A DNA stretch of 64,000 nucleotides, taken from positions 1-64,000 of the forward strand of contig CAJYUW010000042.1 in assembly GCA_913778205.1 (NCBI GenBank), given 5' to 3'. This stretch comes from an uncultured Curtobacterium sp. GTDB lineage: Bacteria > Actinomycetota > Actinomycetes > Actinomycetales > Microbacteriaceae. Positions 36,767 through 47,447 of this stretch are shown here, piece after piece. How positions within the stretch are numbered: the stretch's first letter is position 1; each line of letters begins with the position of its first letter. The position numbers and the translations under genes were made by a program. Below the pieces are notes generated by a model, which was not told the origin of the DNA, did no database searches, and saw only the letters and a program-made list of their open reading frames with translations.

Positions 36767-37771
36767 GTGTCCGACCCCGACCTCCCCGACCCCTCCCGGA
36801 TCGATCCGCGCGACGAGTTCGCCGACCTCGACCGTCTCGCCGCCGCGAGTGGCGTGACGGAGCCGCTGCGCGCCTCCAGGCAGGTGGTCCGCACCGCGGA
36901 CGGGCACGACGTCTCGGCGATCCGCTGGGGCGACCGGGAGGCCCGGATCACCTACCTGCACGGGCTCGGCATCGATGCGCACAGCTTCGACGAGACGGCG
37001 ATCGCCGTCGGCGTGCCGGCGGTCGCGCTCGACCTGCCCGGCCACGGCCGCTCCTCCTGGCGCGAGGACGCCGACTACGGCGCCGGCGCCACCGCGCCGA
37101 CGGTGCTCGCCGCGCTGGACGCCCTCGGCGTCCCGCCCGGTGTCCTCGTCGGCCACTCGCTCGGAGCGATCCTCGCGGCGAGGATCGCCGCGACCGCACC
37201 GGAGCGCGTCACCGGTCTCGTGCTCGTGGACATGTCCCCCGACTTCGCGCAGCGAGCGGTCGACCGGATCGCACGGGCGCTCGAGGACGAGGAGCCCTTC
37301 GCCTCGCTCGACGAGATCGTCGACCGGGCGGTGGCGGCACGGGTCGGCGACGACCGGGAGGTCCTCCTGCGCGAGGCCCGGCACACCACGCGTCTCGGCG
37401 CGGACGGACGCCTGGTTCGGCGGCACCACTTCCCGCACCTGCCCACCGGACGCACCGCCTCCGTCGGACGGTTCGCCGACGCCTGGCCCGACCTCGAGGC
37501 CCTCGACGTGCCGGTGCTGCTCGTGCGCGGCGACCGCGGCTACGTCTCGCCGAAGCTGCACGCCGGCTTCGCCGAACGCCTGCCGGACGCCCGCGTCGTG
37601 ACGGTCGAGTCCCGGCACGCCGTGCAGAACCAGGCGCCCCGGGAACTCGCCCGCGCCATCCGGGCATGGACGGACGACCACGGCCTGTTGCACCACGACG
37701 GGGAACCGTCGTACGACGGATTGTTGCACCCCGACGAGAAACCGTCGCAGCACGGCTCCGCACGCCAGTAG
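36767..37771 (+). CDS. Alpha/beta-hydrolase
   Basis: A 334-residue serine hydrolase. The nucleophile elbow is VGHSLGAILA, the oxyanion region ITYLHGLGID, the acid is probably in LLVRGDRGYVS and the histidine in ESRHAVQNQAP. It resembles small esterase/lipase or C-C hydrolase types; substrate unknown. GTG at 36767. The last 30 residues contain two 12-residue repeats (LLHHDGEPSYDG and LLHPDEKPSQHG) from a 36-base tandem duplication at 37685-37756, outside the catalytic fold. Confidence 0.85.
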   Translation: MSDPDLPDPSRIDPRDEFADLDRLAAASGVTEPLRASRQVVRTADGHDVSAIRWGDREARITYLHGLGIDAHSFDETAIAVGVPAVALDLPGHGRSSWREDADYGAGATAPTVLAALDALGVPPGVLVGHSLGAILAARIAATAPERVTGLVLVDMSPDFAQRAVDRIARALEDEEPFASLDEIVDRAVAARVGDDREVLLREARHTTRLGADGRLVRRHHFPHLPTGRTASVGRFADAWPDLEALDVPVLLVRGDRGYVSPKLHAGFAERLPDARVVTVESRHAVQNQAPRELARAIRAWTDDHGLLHHDGEPSYDGLLHPDEKPSQHGSARQ

Positions 37772-37831
37772 TCTCGTGCGAGCGCCGCGCGACGACCGTC
37801 GCCACGAGCGCCCGGAAGGAACCCACAACCC

Positions 37832-39370
37832 ATGAGTCCGCTCCTCCCCCGCACCGCCGCGTCGAAGCGGGTCCACCTCGCCGTCGTCGCGACCGCGGTG
37901 GCCGTCGCGTCAGCGCTCGCGCTCACCGGCTGCTCCGGCTCCTCGAACCAGCAGGGCGGCGCCGACGCCACCGTGCGGGTGGGCCTGGTGCTCGAGCCCA
38001 CGAGCCTCGACATCCGCACCCAGTCGGGCGCGGCGCTCGACCAGGTGCTCATCGACAACGTCTACCAGGGCCTCGTCGGCCGGACCGCGGACGGCGACGT
38101 CCGGGACGTGCTCGCCTCCTCGCACGAGGTCTCGTCGGACGGCCGCACGTACACCTTCACGCTGCGCAAGGGCACGACGTTCCAGGACGGCAAGCCCGTC
38201 ACCGCGGCCGACGTCGTGTGGTCGCTCGAGCAGGTCAAGGAGAACGACACGTACGTCGACTCCGCACAGCTCGCGAACGTCGCGTCGATCACGTCGCCGT
38301 CGTCGGACACGGTCGTCCTGCAGCTGACCAAGCCCGACTCCGACCTGCTCTGGAACCTCACCGGACGCGCGGGGCTGGTGCTCGAGAAGGCCGCGCGGAA
38401 CGACCGCTCCGACTCGGCGAACGGCACCGGCCCGTACGAGGTCGCCTCGTGGAAGCAGGGCGACTCGCTCACCTTCCGCCGCAACGACGACTACTGGGGC
38501 ACGAAGGCGAAGGTGGCGAAGGTCGTCTTCCGGTACATCACGCAGCCGTCGACCGCCGTGAACGCGATGGCGAACGGCGACCTCGACGTGCAGACCGCGG
38601 TCGACGGCACGCTCCAGAGCCAGCTCGCGGGGAACCCGGACATCGCGCTGCACACCGGCAAGACGACCGACAAGTACACGCTCGCCTTCAACGACCGGAA
38701 GGCGCCCTTCACGGACAAGCGCGTCCGCCAGGCGATCCGGCAGGCGATCGACCCGAAGGCGATCATCAAGGCGGTCGGCGGCACAGGTGTCGAGCAGGGC
38801 GGGCCGATCCCCGAGCTCGACCCCGGCTACGAGGACCTCACCTCGATCGACGCGTACGACCCCGCGAGTGCGAAGCAGCTCCTCGCCGCGGCCGGGAAGC
38901 CGAAGCTCTCCCTCACGCTCACGTACGCGAACATCTACCCGTCGACCATCGGTGACGTGCTCAAGTCGCAGCTCGCCGACGTCGGCATCACCCTGACGGT
39001 CGAGCGGGTCGACTTCGCCACGTGGCTGTCGACGGTGTTCGAGGCGCCGAAGTCCGGTGAGCGCACGTTCGACATGAGCATGGTCGACCACGTCGAGGCG
39101 CGGGACTTCGGCAACTGGGCGAACCCGGACTACTACTTCGGGTACGACGACCAGGAGGTCCAGGACCTCTACGCGCAGTCCGTCGCGGCGACGAGCGAGT
39201 CGGCCAAGGACGAGGCGCTCCGGAAGGCGGCGAAGATCGTGTCCGAGGACGCGGCCGGCGAGTGGCTGTACACGTCGACGTCGATCACCGCGGTGCGGAA
39301 GGGCGTGACGGGCGTCCCGTTCGACGGCACGAACTCCCGGCTCGACCTGTCGAAGCTCGCCGTCCGGTGA
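37832..39370 (+). CDS. Oligopeptide/dipeptide ABC transporter substrate-binding lipoprotein
   Basis: A 512-residue SBP_bac_5 family protein on the outer face of the membrane. The signal peptide ends in lipobox LTGC (about residue 31). The mature domain shows the family pattern LEPTSLDIRTQSGAALDQVL, YTFTLRKGTTFQDGKPVTAADVVWSLE (split over two strands of domain I) and FNDRKAPFTDKRVRQAI. It starts the five-gene importer. ATG at 37832 after GAAGGAACCC. Substrate could be peptides, nickel-chelate or a sugar oligomer. Confidence 0.92.
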   Translation: MSPLLPRTAASKRVHLAVVATAVAVASALALTGCSGSSNQQGGADATVRVGLVLEPTSLDIRTQSGAALDQVLIDNVYQGLVGRTADGDVRDVLASSHEVSSDGRTYTFTLRKGTTFQDGKPVTAADVVWSLEQVKENDTYVDSAQLANVASITSPSSDTVVLQLTKPDSDLLWNLTGRAGLVLEKAARNDRSDSANGTGPYEVASWKQGDSLTFRRNDDYWGTKAKVAKVVFRYITQPSTAVNAMANGDLDVQTAVDGTLQSQLAGNPDIALHTGKTTDKYTLAFNDRKAPFTDKRVRQAIRQAIDPKAIIKAVGGTGVEQGGPIPELDPGYEDLTSIDAYDPASAKQLLAAAGKPKLSLTLTYANIYPSTIGDVLKSQLADVGITLTVERVDFATWLSTVFEAPKSGERTFDMSMVDHVEARDFGNWANPDYYFGYDDQEVQDLYAQSVAATSESAKDEALRKAAKIVSEDAAGEWLYTSTSITAVRKGVTGVPFDGTNSRLDLSKLAVR

Positions 39371-39406
39371 GCCGTCGGTGACGGCCGCTCCCCGTAGCAT
39401 CGACGC

Positions 39407-40360
39407 GTGACCCGGTTCCTGATCGGGCGGCTCCTGCTGCTCGTCGTCGGCCTGCTCGTGGCGAGCGTCATCGTGTTCGCCACGCTGCGGGTGCTCCCCG
39501 GCGACGTCGCGCAGATCGTCGCCGGGACGCAGGCGACACCGGCGCAGGTCGCGCAGCTGCGGCAGGAGCTCGGCCTCGACCGACCGGTCGTCGTGCAGTA
39601 CCTCGACTGGATCGGCGGACTGTTCCGCGGTGACCTCGGGCGTTCGCTCGTCACCGACGGTCCCGTCGCGCCGGAGCTGGTGCAGAAGCTCGGCGTGACG
39701 CTGCCCCTCGCCGGGATGTCGCTCGTCGCCGCCCTCGTGCTCGGGGTGCCGCTCGGGGTGCTCGCCGCCGTCCTCCGTCGTCGCGCGGGCGGGGCCGTCA
39801 TCGGGTTCGTCGCGCAGGCCGTCGCCGCGGTGCCGATCGTCTGGGCGGGCATGCTGCTCATCGCACTGTTCGCCGTGACGCTGCACTGGCTGCCGACGCA
39901 GGGGTTCCCGCTCGACGGTTGGCAGGAACCCGGGCGGGCGTTCTCGTCGCTCGTGCTCCCGGCGCTGACGATCGGCGCGGTCGAGGGCGCGGTCATCCTG
40001 CGGTTCACCCGCTCGGCGACCCTCGGCGTCCTCGACGCCGACCACGTGCGGACGGCTGCCGCGATCGGGTTGAGCCGGACGCAGGCGCTCCTCCGGCACG
40101 GGCTGCCGTCGGTCGCGCTGACGGTGCTCGCGGTGCTCGGGGTGCAGATCGCCGGCCTGCTCGTCGGCGCCGTCGTGGTCGAGCAGCTGTTCGCGCTCCC
40201 CGGCGTCGGGCGGATGCTCGTCACCGACGTCGGACGACGGGACGTCACGAAGGTGCAGTCCGAGCTCCTCGTGCTGACCGGGCTCGTCCTGCTCGTCGGC
40301 TTCGCCGTGGACGTGGTGCACCGCGTGCTCGACCCCCGGCAGCGGGAGGTCTCCTCGTGA
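39407..40360 (+). CDS. ABC transporter permease (DppB/OppB type)
   Basis: A 317-residue membrane protein with six predicted helices and the binding-protein-dependent transport motif near the C-terminal third (AAAIGLSRTQALLRHGLPS), which contacts the ATPase. The N-terminal TRFLIGRLLLLVVGLLVASV and RVLPGDVAQ are typical of DppB. GTG start 36 bases after the binding-protein gene; its stop overlaps the next permease start (GTGA). Confidence 0.92.
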   Translation: MTRFLIGRLLLLVVGLLVASVIVFATLRVLPGDVAQIVAGTQATPAQVAQLRQELGLDRPVVVQYLDWIGGLFRGDLGRSLVTDGPVAPELVQKLGVTLPLAGMSLVAALVLGVPLGVLAAVLRRRAGGAVIGFVAQAVAAVPIVWAGMLLIALFAVTLHWLPTQGFPLDGWQEPGRAFSSLVLPALTIGAVEGAVILRFTRSATLGVLDADHVRTAAAIGLSRTQALLRHGLPSVALTVLAVLGVQIAGLLVGAVVVEQLFALPGVGRMLVTDVGRRDVTKVQSELLVLTGLVLLVGFAVDVVHRVLDPRQREVSS

Positions 40361-41325
40361 TCCGTCGTCTGCTCGCCCGGCCGACGGGGGCCTTCGCCGT
40401 GGTGGTCCTCGCGCTCCTGGTGGTCCTCGCCGCGGTCTCGCTCGTGTGGGAGCCGCAGGACCCCTTCCGCGCGGACCCGTTCCACCAGTGGGAGGGGCCG
40501 AGCGCCGCGCACTGGTTCGGCACCGACGCCTCCGGCCGCGACATCGCCGCCTACCTGCTCGCGGGCACCCGCACGACGGTCCTCGTCGCCGTCGGCTCCG
40601 GGGTGATCGCGAGCGTGGTCGGCATCATCCTGACGGCGATCGGCTCGCTCACCGCGCGGTGGGTGCGGGAGGGCACGGCGGTCCTGCTCGACATCCTCGT
40701 GGCGTTCCCGACGCTCCTCACGGCGATGCTGCTCACGGCGGTGTACGGCGGCTCCCTCGGGGTCGTGATCGTCTCGGTCGGCCTGTCGTTCGGCGTCACG
40801 ATCGCCCGCGTCGCCCGCGGCGAGATCCGCCGCATCGCCCGCAGCGACTACGTGACGGCCGCCCGCGCCTCCGGGGTGGGCGGCGGCGGGGTCCTGGTCC
40901 GGCACCTGGTCCCGAACGCCGCGCCGCTGTTCACCGTGCAGCTCTCCCTCGCGATGGCGACCGCGGTGCTCGCCGAGGCCGGGCTGTCGTACCTGGGCTA
41001 CGGGGCGGGGTCGAACACGGCGTCGTGGGGGTCGCTGCTCTCCGACCTGCAGGCGTACATCGGCGTGCACCCGTGGAGCGCGACCTGGCCCGGCGCGGCG
41101 ATCGCCCTGGTCGTCGCGGCGCTCTCGCTCCTCGGCGACGCCGTCCGGGACGCCACCGACCCGCGCCTGACCACGGCCGACCGGGCAGCAGGCGACGGTG
41201 ACCCGCAGGACCCCGACGTCCGTGGCGGTCGGCAGCGGCCCGCCGGGCCGGGTTCCCCGGCGGACGGGGGTCCCGGTGTCGACCTCGACCGTGCCGCGGG
41301 CGCAGGACCGGGGGTGACCGCGTGA
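40357..41325 (+). CDS. ABC transporter permease (DppC/OppC type)
   Basis: A 322-residue permease partner. It begins VIRRLLARPTGAFAVVVL, has the DppC-type segment HWFGTDASGRDI and the EAA-like loop (VTAARASGVGGGGVLVRHLV). The last about 45 residues, after DATDPRL, are a Gly/Pro/Asp/Ala-rich cytoplasmic tail not needed for transport. GTG start overlaps the upstream stop, and its own stop overlaps the next gene start. Confidence 0.92.
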   Translation: MIRRLLARPTGAFAVVVLALLVVLAAVSLVWEPQDPFRADPFHQWEGPSAAHWFGTDASGRDIAAYLLAGTRTTVLVAVGSGVIASVVGIILTAIGSLTARWVREGTAVLLDILVAFPTLLTAMLLTAVYGGSLGVVIVSVGLSFGVTIARVARGEIRRIARSDYVTAARASGVGGGGVLVRHLVPNAAPLFTVQLSLAMATAVLAEAGLSYLGYGAGSNTASWGSLLSDLQAYIGVHPWSATWPGAAIALVVAALSLLGDAVRDATDPRLTTADRAAGDGDPQDPDVRGGRQRPAGPGSPADGGPGVDLDRAAGAGPGVTA

Positions 41326-42224
41326 CCGGCGCGAGCAGCAGCACCGGGGGCGACCGTGTGACGGCCGCGAGCGGGGGCGCCGGGGCCGACCCCGTGACCG
41401 GCGCGGGCCGCGACACCGGGGGCGACCCCGTGACCGGCGCGGGCCGCGGACTCGAGGTGCGCGACCTGACGGTCCGGATCGCGGGACGGACGATCCTCGA
41501 CCGCGTGACGTTCACCGTGCCTCCCGGCCGGCGTCTCGGCGTCATCGGCGCCTCCGGCTCCGGCAAGTCGATGACCGCGCTCGCGCTCATGGGACTCGAG
41601 CCGACGGGAGCCGCCGTCAGCGGCAGCATCCGCCTCGACGGCACCGAACTCGTCGGCATGCCCGACCGGGAGCGTGCGCGGCACCGGGGGTCGGGCATCG
41701 GGATGGTCTTCCAGGAGCCGGGCACGGCGCTCGACCCGCTCCGGCGCGTCGGAGCGCAGATCGCCGAACCGCTCCGGCTGCACCTCGGCCTCGACCGGCG
41801 CGAGGCCCTCCGCCACGCGCGGTCGCTCGCGGCGGACGTCGGACTGCCGGACCCCGGGTCGCTCCTCCGGCAGTACCCGCACCAGCTCTCGGGCGGACAG
41901 CGGCAGCGGGTGTGCATCGCGATGGCCGTCGCGGGTGACCCGGCCTACCTCGTGGCCGACGAGCCGACGACAGCGCTCGACGTGACGACCGAGGCGCGCA
42001 TCCTCGGCCTGTTCGAACGGCAGTCGGCCGGCATGGTGTTTGTCACGCACGACCTCGCCGTCCTCGCGCGGATCACCGACACCGCGGTCGTGCTCGACGC
42101 CGGACGCGTCGTCGAACAGGGCAGCGTCGCGCAGCTGCTGTCCGCACCGGCGCACCCCGCGACGGCAGCCCTGGTCGCCGCCGCACGGGCCACCGTCCGC
42201 CGCGCCCCGGGAGGAGACCGGTGA
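41322..42224 (+). CDS. ABC transporter ATP-binding protein (DppD/OppD type)
   Basis: A 300-residue ATPase with Walker A GASGSGKSM, signature LSGGQRQRVCIA, Walker B YLVADEPTTALDV and H-loop FVTHDLAVLA. Only the core starting LEVRDLTVRIAG aligns with the family; the first 36 residues are repeats of a GGDPVTGAGR-like unit encoded by near-identical DNA that contains several in-frame GTG codons. The GTG at 41322 overlaps the upstream stop, but a GTG about 110 bases later is a plausible alternative. Confidence 0.9.
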   Translation: MTGASSSTGGDRVTAASGGAGADPVTGAGRDTGGDPVTGAGRGLEVRDLTVRIAGRTILDRVTFTVPPGRRLGVIGASGSGKSMTALALMGLEPTGAAVSGSIRLDGTELVGMPDRERARHRGSGIGMVFQEPGTALDPLRRVGAQIAEPLRLHLGLDRREALRHARSLAADVGLPDPGSLLRQYPHQLSGGQRQRVCIAMAVAGDPAYLVADEPTTALDVTTEARILGLFERQSAGMVFVTHDLAVLARITDTAVVLDAGRVVEQGSVAQLLSAPAHPATAALVAAARATVRRAPGGDR

Positions 42225-43003
42225 CCGCACTGCTCGAGGGCGCCGGACTGTCCCGGCACTACCGACTCCCCCGCCGTGGACCGTTCGAGCCCGGACCGGT
42301 GCGGACCGCCGTCGACGGCGTCGACCTGACGGTCGCCGCGGGTACGCGCCTCGGGATCGTCGGCGAGTCGGGTTCCGGCAAGTCCACCCTGGTGCGGCTG
42401 CTCGCCGGCCTGGAGGCACCCACCGCCGGCACCGTGTCGGCCTCCGGTCGGCCCGTGGTCGCCTCGTCTTCCGCGCGCGCGTTGCGCTGGTTCCGTCGCG
42501 AGACCGGGGTGGTGTTCCAGGACCCCTACGCGTCCCTCGATCCGCGGATGCGCGTCGGGTCGATCGTCGCCGAACCCCTGCGCGCGCTGCGGGTTCCCGG
42601 GTCGCACGAGGCCCTCGTCGCGTCCGTGCTCGAGCGGGTCGACCTGCCCGCGGACGCCGTCACGCGGTACCCGCACGAGTTCTCCGGCGGGCAGCGGCAG
42701 CGCATCGCGATCGCCCGGGCGGTGGTGCACTCGCCGCGCATCCTGTTCGGGGACGAGCCGATGAGCGCCCTCGACGTGGTGGTCCGCGCCCGCGTGATCG
42801 ACCTGTTCCGGTCGCTCGCCGACGAGCTCGGGTTGACGCTGGTGCTGGTGTCGCACGACATCGGCGTGGTGCAGCGGCTGTGCGACACCGTGGCGGTGAT
42901 GTCGGCGGGCCGGATCGTCGAGCACGGGCCGGTGTCGCTCCTCGACGCGCCCGGGCACCCGGTGACGCAGGCGCTCGTGGCGGCGGCGCCGACGCTGCCG
43001 TAG
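42221..43003 (+). CDS. ABC transporter ATP-binding protein (DppF/OppF type)
   Basis: Second ATPase of the importer (260 aa). Walker A is GESGSGKST, signature FSGGQRQRIAIARA, Walker B ILFGDEPMSALDV and H-loop LVSHDIGVVQRL. Its GTG start overlaps the upstream gene stop. It ends the operon; the following 323 bases to the convergent amidase gene hold only repeats. Confidence 0.93.
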   Translation: MTALLEGAGLSRHYRLPRRGPFEPGPVRTAVDGVDLTVAAGTRLGIVGESGSGKSTLVRLLAGLEAPTAGTVSASGRPVVASSSARALRWFRRETGVVFQDPYASLDPRMRVGSIVAEPLRALRVPGSHEALVASVLERVDLPADAVTRYPHEFSGGQRQRIAIARAVVHSPRILFGDEPMSALDVVVRARVIDLFRSLADELGLTLVLVSHDIGVVQRLCDTVAVMSAGRIVEHGPVSLLDAPGHPVTQALVAAAPTLP

Positions 43004-43057
43004 GGCGGGGGCGGGCGGGCGGGCGCGGGCCGGCGGGCGGGCGGGCGCGTTGTGCGT

Positions 43058-43226
43058 GCAACGAACGACAGCGCCGCTGTCGAACGACGACGACACGGTC
43101 GTTCGACGACGACACCACGGCGATGCCCGCCGACGCTCGAACGGACGTGGCGCGCAGTGGTTGCGCGCGCAACGAACGACAACGCCGCTGTCGAACGACG
43201 ACGACACGGTCGTTCGACGACGACAA
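43058..43226 (+). repeat. Two 58-bp direct repeats with internal hairpins
   Basis: Copies at 43058-43115 and 43169-43226 (111 bases apart) differ at two positions. Each can form CGACAGC/GCTGTCG and CGAACGAC/GTCGTTCG hairpins. A third CGTCGTTCG half follows at about 43240. They fill the gap between the convergent importer and amidase genes, which also contains a half-copy of the 55-bp element at 43301-43320. Related words (GTGCAACGA, CGAACGACGACGACA) recur at 57508-57627. Confidence 0.75.
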
Positions 43227-43326
43227 CGACGACGACACCGTCGTTCGACAACGACCGCGACGCCCGCACCCGCACGATGACGCCGGCAGCCGCACGGCAG
43301 CGCCGCCACGGGCCTCCCGTCGGCGG

Positions 43327-44835
43327 TCAGGCCGTCCAGGCCGGCGGGTGCCGCCGCTGCCAGCGCAGCCGACGCTCGAGTTGCGCGCCGATCGCGAGCA
43401 ACACCCGCTCACCACCCGGACGCCCGATGAGCTGCACCCCCATCGGGAGCCCACCACCGTCGGGATGGCCGTCCGGTGTCACCCCGACGGGGAGCGTGAT
43501 CGCCGGGAGCCCCGACACGTTCGCCATCGAGGTCCACGGCGAGTAGGCGCACTGTCGGCGGAAGTCCTCCTCGGGGTCGTCGCCGTACCAGCCGAGGGGC
43601 CTCGGCGTCAGCGCCAGCGTCGGGCTGAGGACCGCGTCGAACCGGTCGAACGCGCCGATCAGTGCGCTCGAGAACGTGTCGAGCGCCGTCATCGCGTCGA
43701 GCACCCGAGTACCGGTGAGCCGTCGGCCGCGCTCGACGAGCCAGGCCACGAGCGGCGTGAGCTGCGCCAGGTCGATGCCCGGGACGGACGGCAACCGCGC
43801 CGCGCTCGCCTCCCACGCCACCCGGAACGCCGCGGCGTACGGGGTACGAGGCATCGAGACGTCCTCGACACCGTGCCCGACCTCGCCGAGCACCCGCACG
43901 GCCGTCTCCACCGCGGCCAGGGCGGCCGGGTCCACGACCACGTCGACGGTGTCGTCCCACGGCGAGCCGTCGAGGACCCCGACGACGTACCGACCCTCGC
44001 CACGGACCGCGGCGGCGGTGAACGGTCCCTCGCCGACGTCCGGCGTGACGAGCGCGTACGGCTCCGGTTCGTCGAGGCCGGTCGGCCGGACGAGCGCGTC
44101 GAGCAGCATGCCCGCGTCGGCAACCGATCGGGTGAGCGGCCCGGCGACCGACAGCCCGCCGACGCCGGACCGACCGGGCATCGCGGGGACACGCCCACGG
44201 CTCGGCTTCAGCCCGACGAGTCCCGTGGCCGCAGCGGGGATCCGGACCGACCCGCCGCCGTCGCTGCCGACCGCTGCCGGGACCAGCCCCGCCGCGACCG
44301 CCACCGCGGCACCGCTGGAGCTGCCGCCGGGCGCCCGGGAGGTGTCGTACGGGTTCCGTGTCGTGCCGAAGCGGGTCTCGGAGGACGACGACATGCCGAA
44401 CTCGGGTGACGCCGTCTTGCCGAGGCTGACACTGCCCGCTGCGTCGCCCGCCGCCACGAGCGGGTGGTCGGCGACCGCCGGCCGAGCCGGCAGGCTCGTC
44501 GTCCCGTTGCGGGTGACCACGCCGGCGCGGTCGTAGAGGTCCTTGTCCGCGGCCGGGAGGCCCCACAGCGGTCGCGACGTCGGCACCCGTTCGCCGAGGT
44601 GGTCGGCACGGTCGCGTGCGGCCTCCGCGGTGACGGTCACGAAGGCGCCGAGGGCCCGCCCCGCTGCAGGGTCCGTCCCGGATGCGTCGGTCGCGGACCC
44701 GCCGGTCCCGTCCTGCGGGCCGTCGAGTCGGGCGATGCGCGCCAGGTAGTGGTCGGCAGCCTCGCGGGCCGTCACCTCCCCGCGGCGGATCCAGTCCCAG
44801 AGCTCCTGCGCGGACAGGTGGTGCAGTTCGAACAC
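43327..44835 (-). CDS. Amidase (amidase-signature family)
   Basis: A 502-residue amidohydrolase hydrolysing carboxamides. The Ser-cisSer-Lys triad is visible: lysine in GLPAADKDLYDRAG, then the signature region APGGSSSGAAVAVAAG and GSDGGGSVRIPAAATG containing both serines. It is not part of a GatCAB operon, so it is probably catabolic rather than a tRNA amidotransferase. ATG at 44835; 88 bases separate it from the divergent monooxygenase-like gene. Confidence 0.92.
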   Translation of the reverse strand: MFELHHLSAQELWDWIRRGEVTAREAADHYLARIARLDGPQDGTGGSATDASGTDPAAGRALGAFVTVTAEAARDRADHLGERVPTSRPLWGLPAADKDLYDRAGVVTRNGTTSLPARPAVADHPLVAAGDAAGSVSLGKTASPEFGMSSSSETRFGTTRNPYDTSRAPGGSSSGAAVAVAAGLVPAAVGSDGGGSVRIPAAATGLVGLKPSRGRVPAMPGRSGVGGLSVAGPLTRSVADAGMLLDALVRPTGLDEPEPYALVTPDVGEGPFTAAAVRGEGRYVVGVLDGSPWDDTVDVVVDPAALAAVETAVRVLGEVGHGVEDVSMPRTPYAAAFRVAWEASAARLPSVPGIDLAQLTPLVAWLVERGRRLTGTRVLDAMTALDTFSSALIGAFDRFDAVLSPTLALTPRPLGWYGDDPEEDFRRQCAYSPWTSMANVSGLPAITLPVGVTPDGHPDGGGLPMGVQLIGRPGGERVLLAIGAQLERRLRWQRRHPPAWTA

Positions 44836-44923
44836 CGGCCCAGCCTAGGGTGCGGGAACAGGCGACGGACGTCGGGCGTTGCGGACGGAGTCGCTCTCCG
44901 CGACGACGACGAAAGGTGTCCCC

Positions 44924-45229
44924 GTGTCGATGACCGTCCTGCTCGAAGTGCAGCTCCGCGACGACCTCCCCGCCGAGCAGGTGGAGGCCGCGATCCGCGA
45001 GACGCTCGCACAGACCCGGCAGTTCCCGGGCAACGAGTCCCTCGAGGTGATCGTCGAGGACGCGGACCCGGAGCACGTCGTGGTGGTCGAGCGTTGGGCG
45101 AGCTCGGCGCACCACGCGGACTACGTCGCCTGGCGAGCCACTCCCGAGGGGGCAGCACGTGCGCTGGGTTCCGTCATCGCGGCGCCGCCCACGACCCGGA
45201 CGTTCGACCGGTCGATCACGCTCGACTGA
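44924..45229 (+). CDS. Antibiotic-biosynthesis-monooxygenase (ABM) domain protein
   Basis: A 101-residue single-domain protein of the dimeric alpha-beta barrel ABM type: TVLLEVQLRDDLPAEQVEAA, NESLEVIVEDADPEHVVVVE and WRATPEGAARALGSV follow the family pattern of strands and helices. Such proteins are small monooxygenases or heme/quinone-binding proteins; the substrate is unknown. The GTG at 44924 has AAAGG 7 bases upstream; the ATG at 44930 is possible. The stop lies inside a GACT repeat. Confidence 0.75.
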   Translation: MSMTVLLEVQLRDDLPAEQVEAAIRETLAQTRQFPGNESLEVIVEDADPEHVVVVERWASSAHHADYVAWRATPEGAARALGSVIAAPPTTRTFDRSITLD

Positions 45230-45250
45230 CTGACTGACTGACTGACTGAC
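45224..45250 (+). repeat. GACT tetranucleotide repeat
   Basis: 6.75 copies of GACT begin at the last sense codon of the ABM gene and supply stop codons in all three frames. Slippage would not lengthen the protein. Confidence 0.9.
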
Positions 45251-45434
45251 CGCGGCCCCGTGATCCGGCCCCGGGCCGGGCTCCGGCGGACGACGATCGC
45301 GGCGGCGCTACGGGGTCGGCGATCGCGGCGGCCACGGCCGGGCGACGAGCCTGCGCTGCTGCGCAACGACGATCGCGACGAGGCGGGCGTCCGTCGCGGC
45401 CGGACCGGTGCCCGCGGGATGGGACGATTGCTCC

Positions 45435-47120
<1,686 letters not shown>

Positions 47121-47130
47121 CGCGCAGCGT

Positions 47131-47190
47131 CCCGCGGGAGGCGCAGCAGCCCCGCGGGAGGCGCGGCAACCCCGCGTCAGGCGCAGCAAC
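47131..47190 (+). repeat. 20-bp tandem repeat, 3 copies
   Basis: Three units of the form CCCGCGGGAGGCGCAGCAGC at 47131, 47151 and 47171, beginning 11 bases after the ABC-F stop, inside the 327-base gap to gntK. The gap also holds a coding-like short ORF and two hairpins. Confidence 0.8.
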
Positions 47191-47317
47191 CGGCAGGTCG
47201 CGCGGCCGCGGTCAGCATCGACGGGCGGTCGGTCGCAACCGCCCAGCCGATCGACGGGACGTTCCGCACCTGCACGTCGACGACGACGACGCACGCCACG
47301 GCGACGAAGTGCGGCAT
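47177..47317 (-). CDS. Possible small protein (46 aa)
   Basis: MPHFVAVACVVVVDVQ leads a 46-codon frame ending in GCCA. Codon positions are coding-like: third positions are about 90% G or C while second positions are much lower. The frame stays open for at least 15 codons further upstream (GQAFDAITQLTR), so a longer form is possible. No clear ribosome-binding site. It lies between the convergent ABC-F and gntK genes and could be a gene remnant. Confidence 0.3.
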   Translation of the reverse strand: MPHFVAVACVVVVDVQVRNVPSIGWAVATDRPSMLTAAARPAGCCA

Positions 47318-47404
47318 ACGGGTGAGCTGGGTGATGGCGTCGAAGGCCTGACCCGTACGCGACAGGGTGCTCGCTCTCGTTCGCGAGCGGGCACCCCGCA
47401 CAGG

Positions 47405-47443
47405 GCGACGCGCCCCCTCCCTGATCCGGAGGGGGCGCGTCGC
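47405..47443 (-). terminator. Strong hairpin terminator after gntK
   Basis: Perfect 16-bp stem (GCGACGCGCCCCCTCC and its complement) with a 7-base loop, 5 bases beyond the gntK stop. A second imperfect hairpin (arms GGGTGC...GCACCC) lies next to it at about 47367-47398. No T-run, as is common in GC-rich actinobacteria. Confidence 0.75.
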
Positions 47444-47447
47444 GGTC

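Noticed and set aside
43050..43280. Short frames of Asp/Arg/Thr-rich peptides in the gap after dppF
   Set aside because: All frames are open because of the repeated GACGAC sequence; none has a start with ribosome-binding site or normal amino-acid composition.
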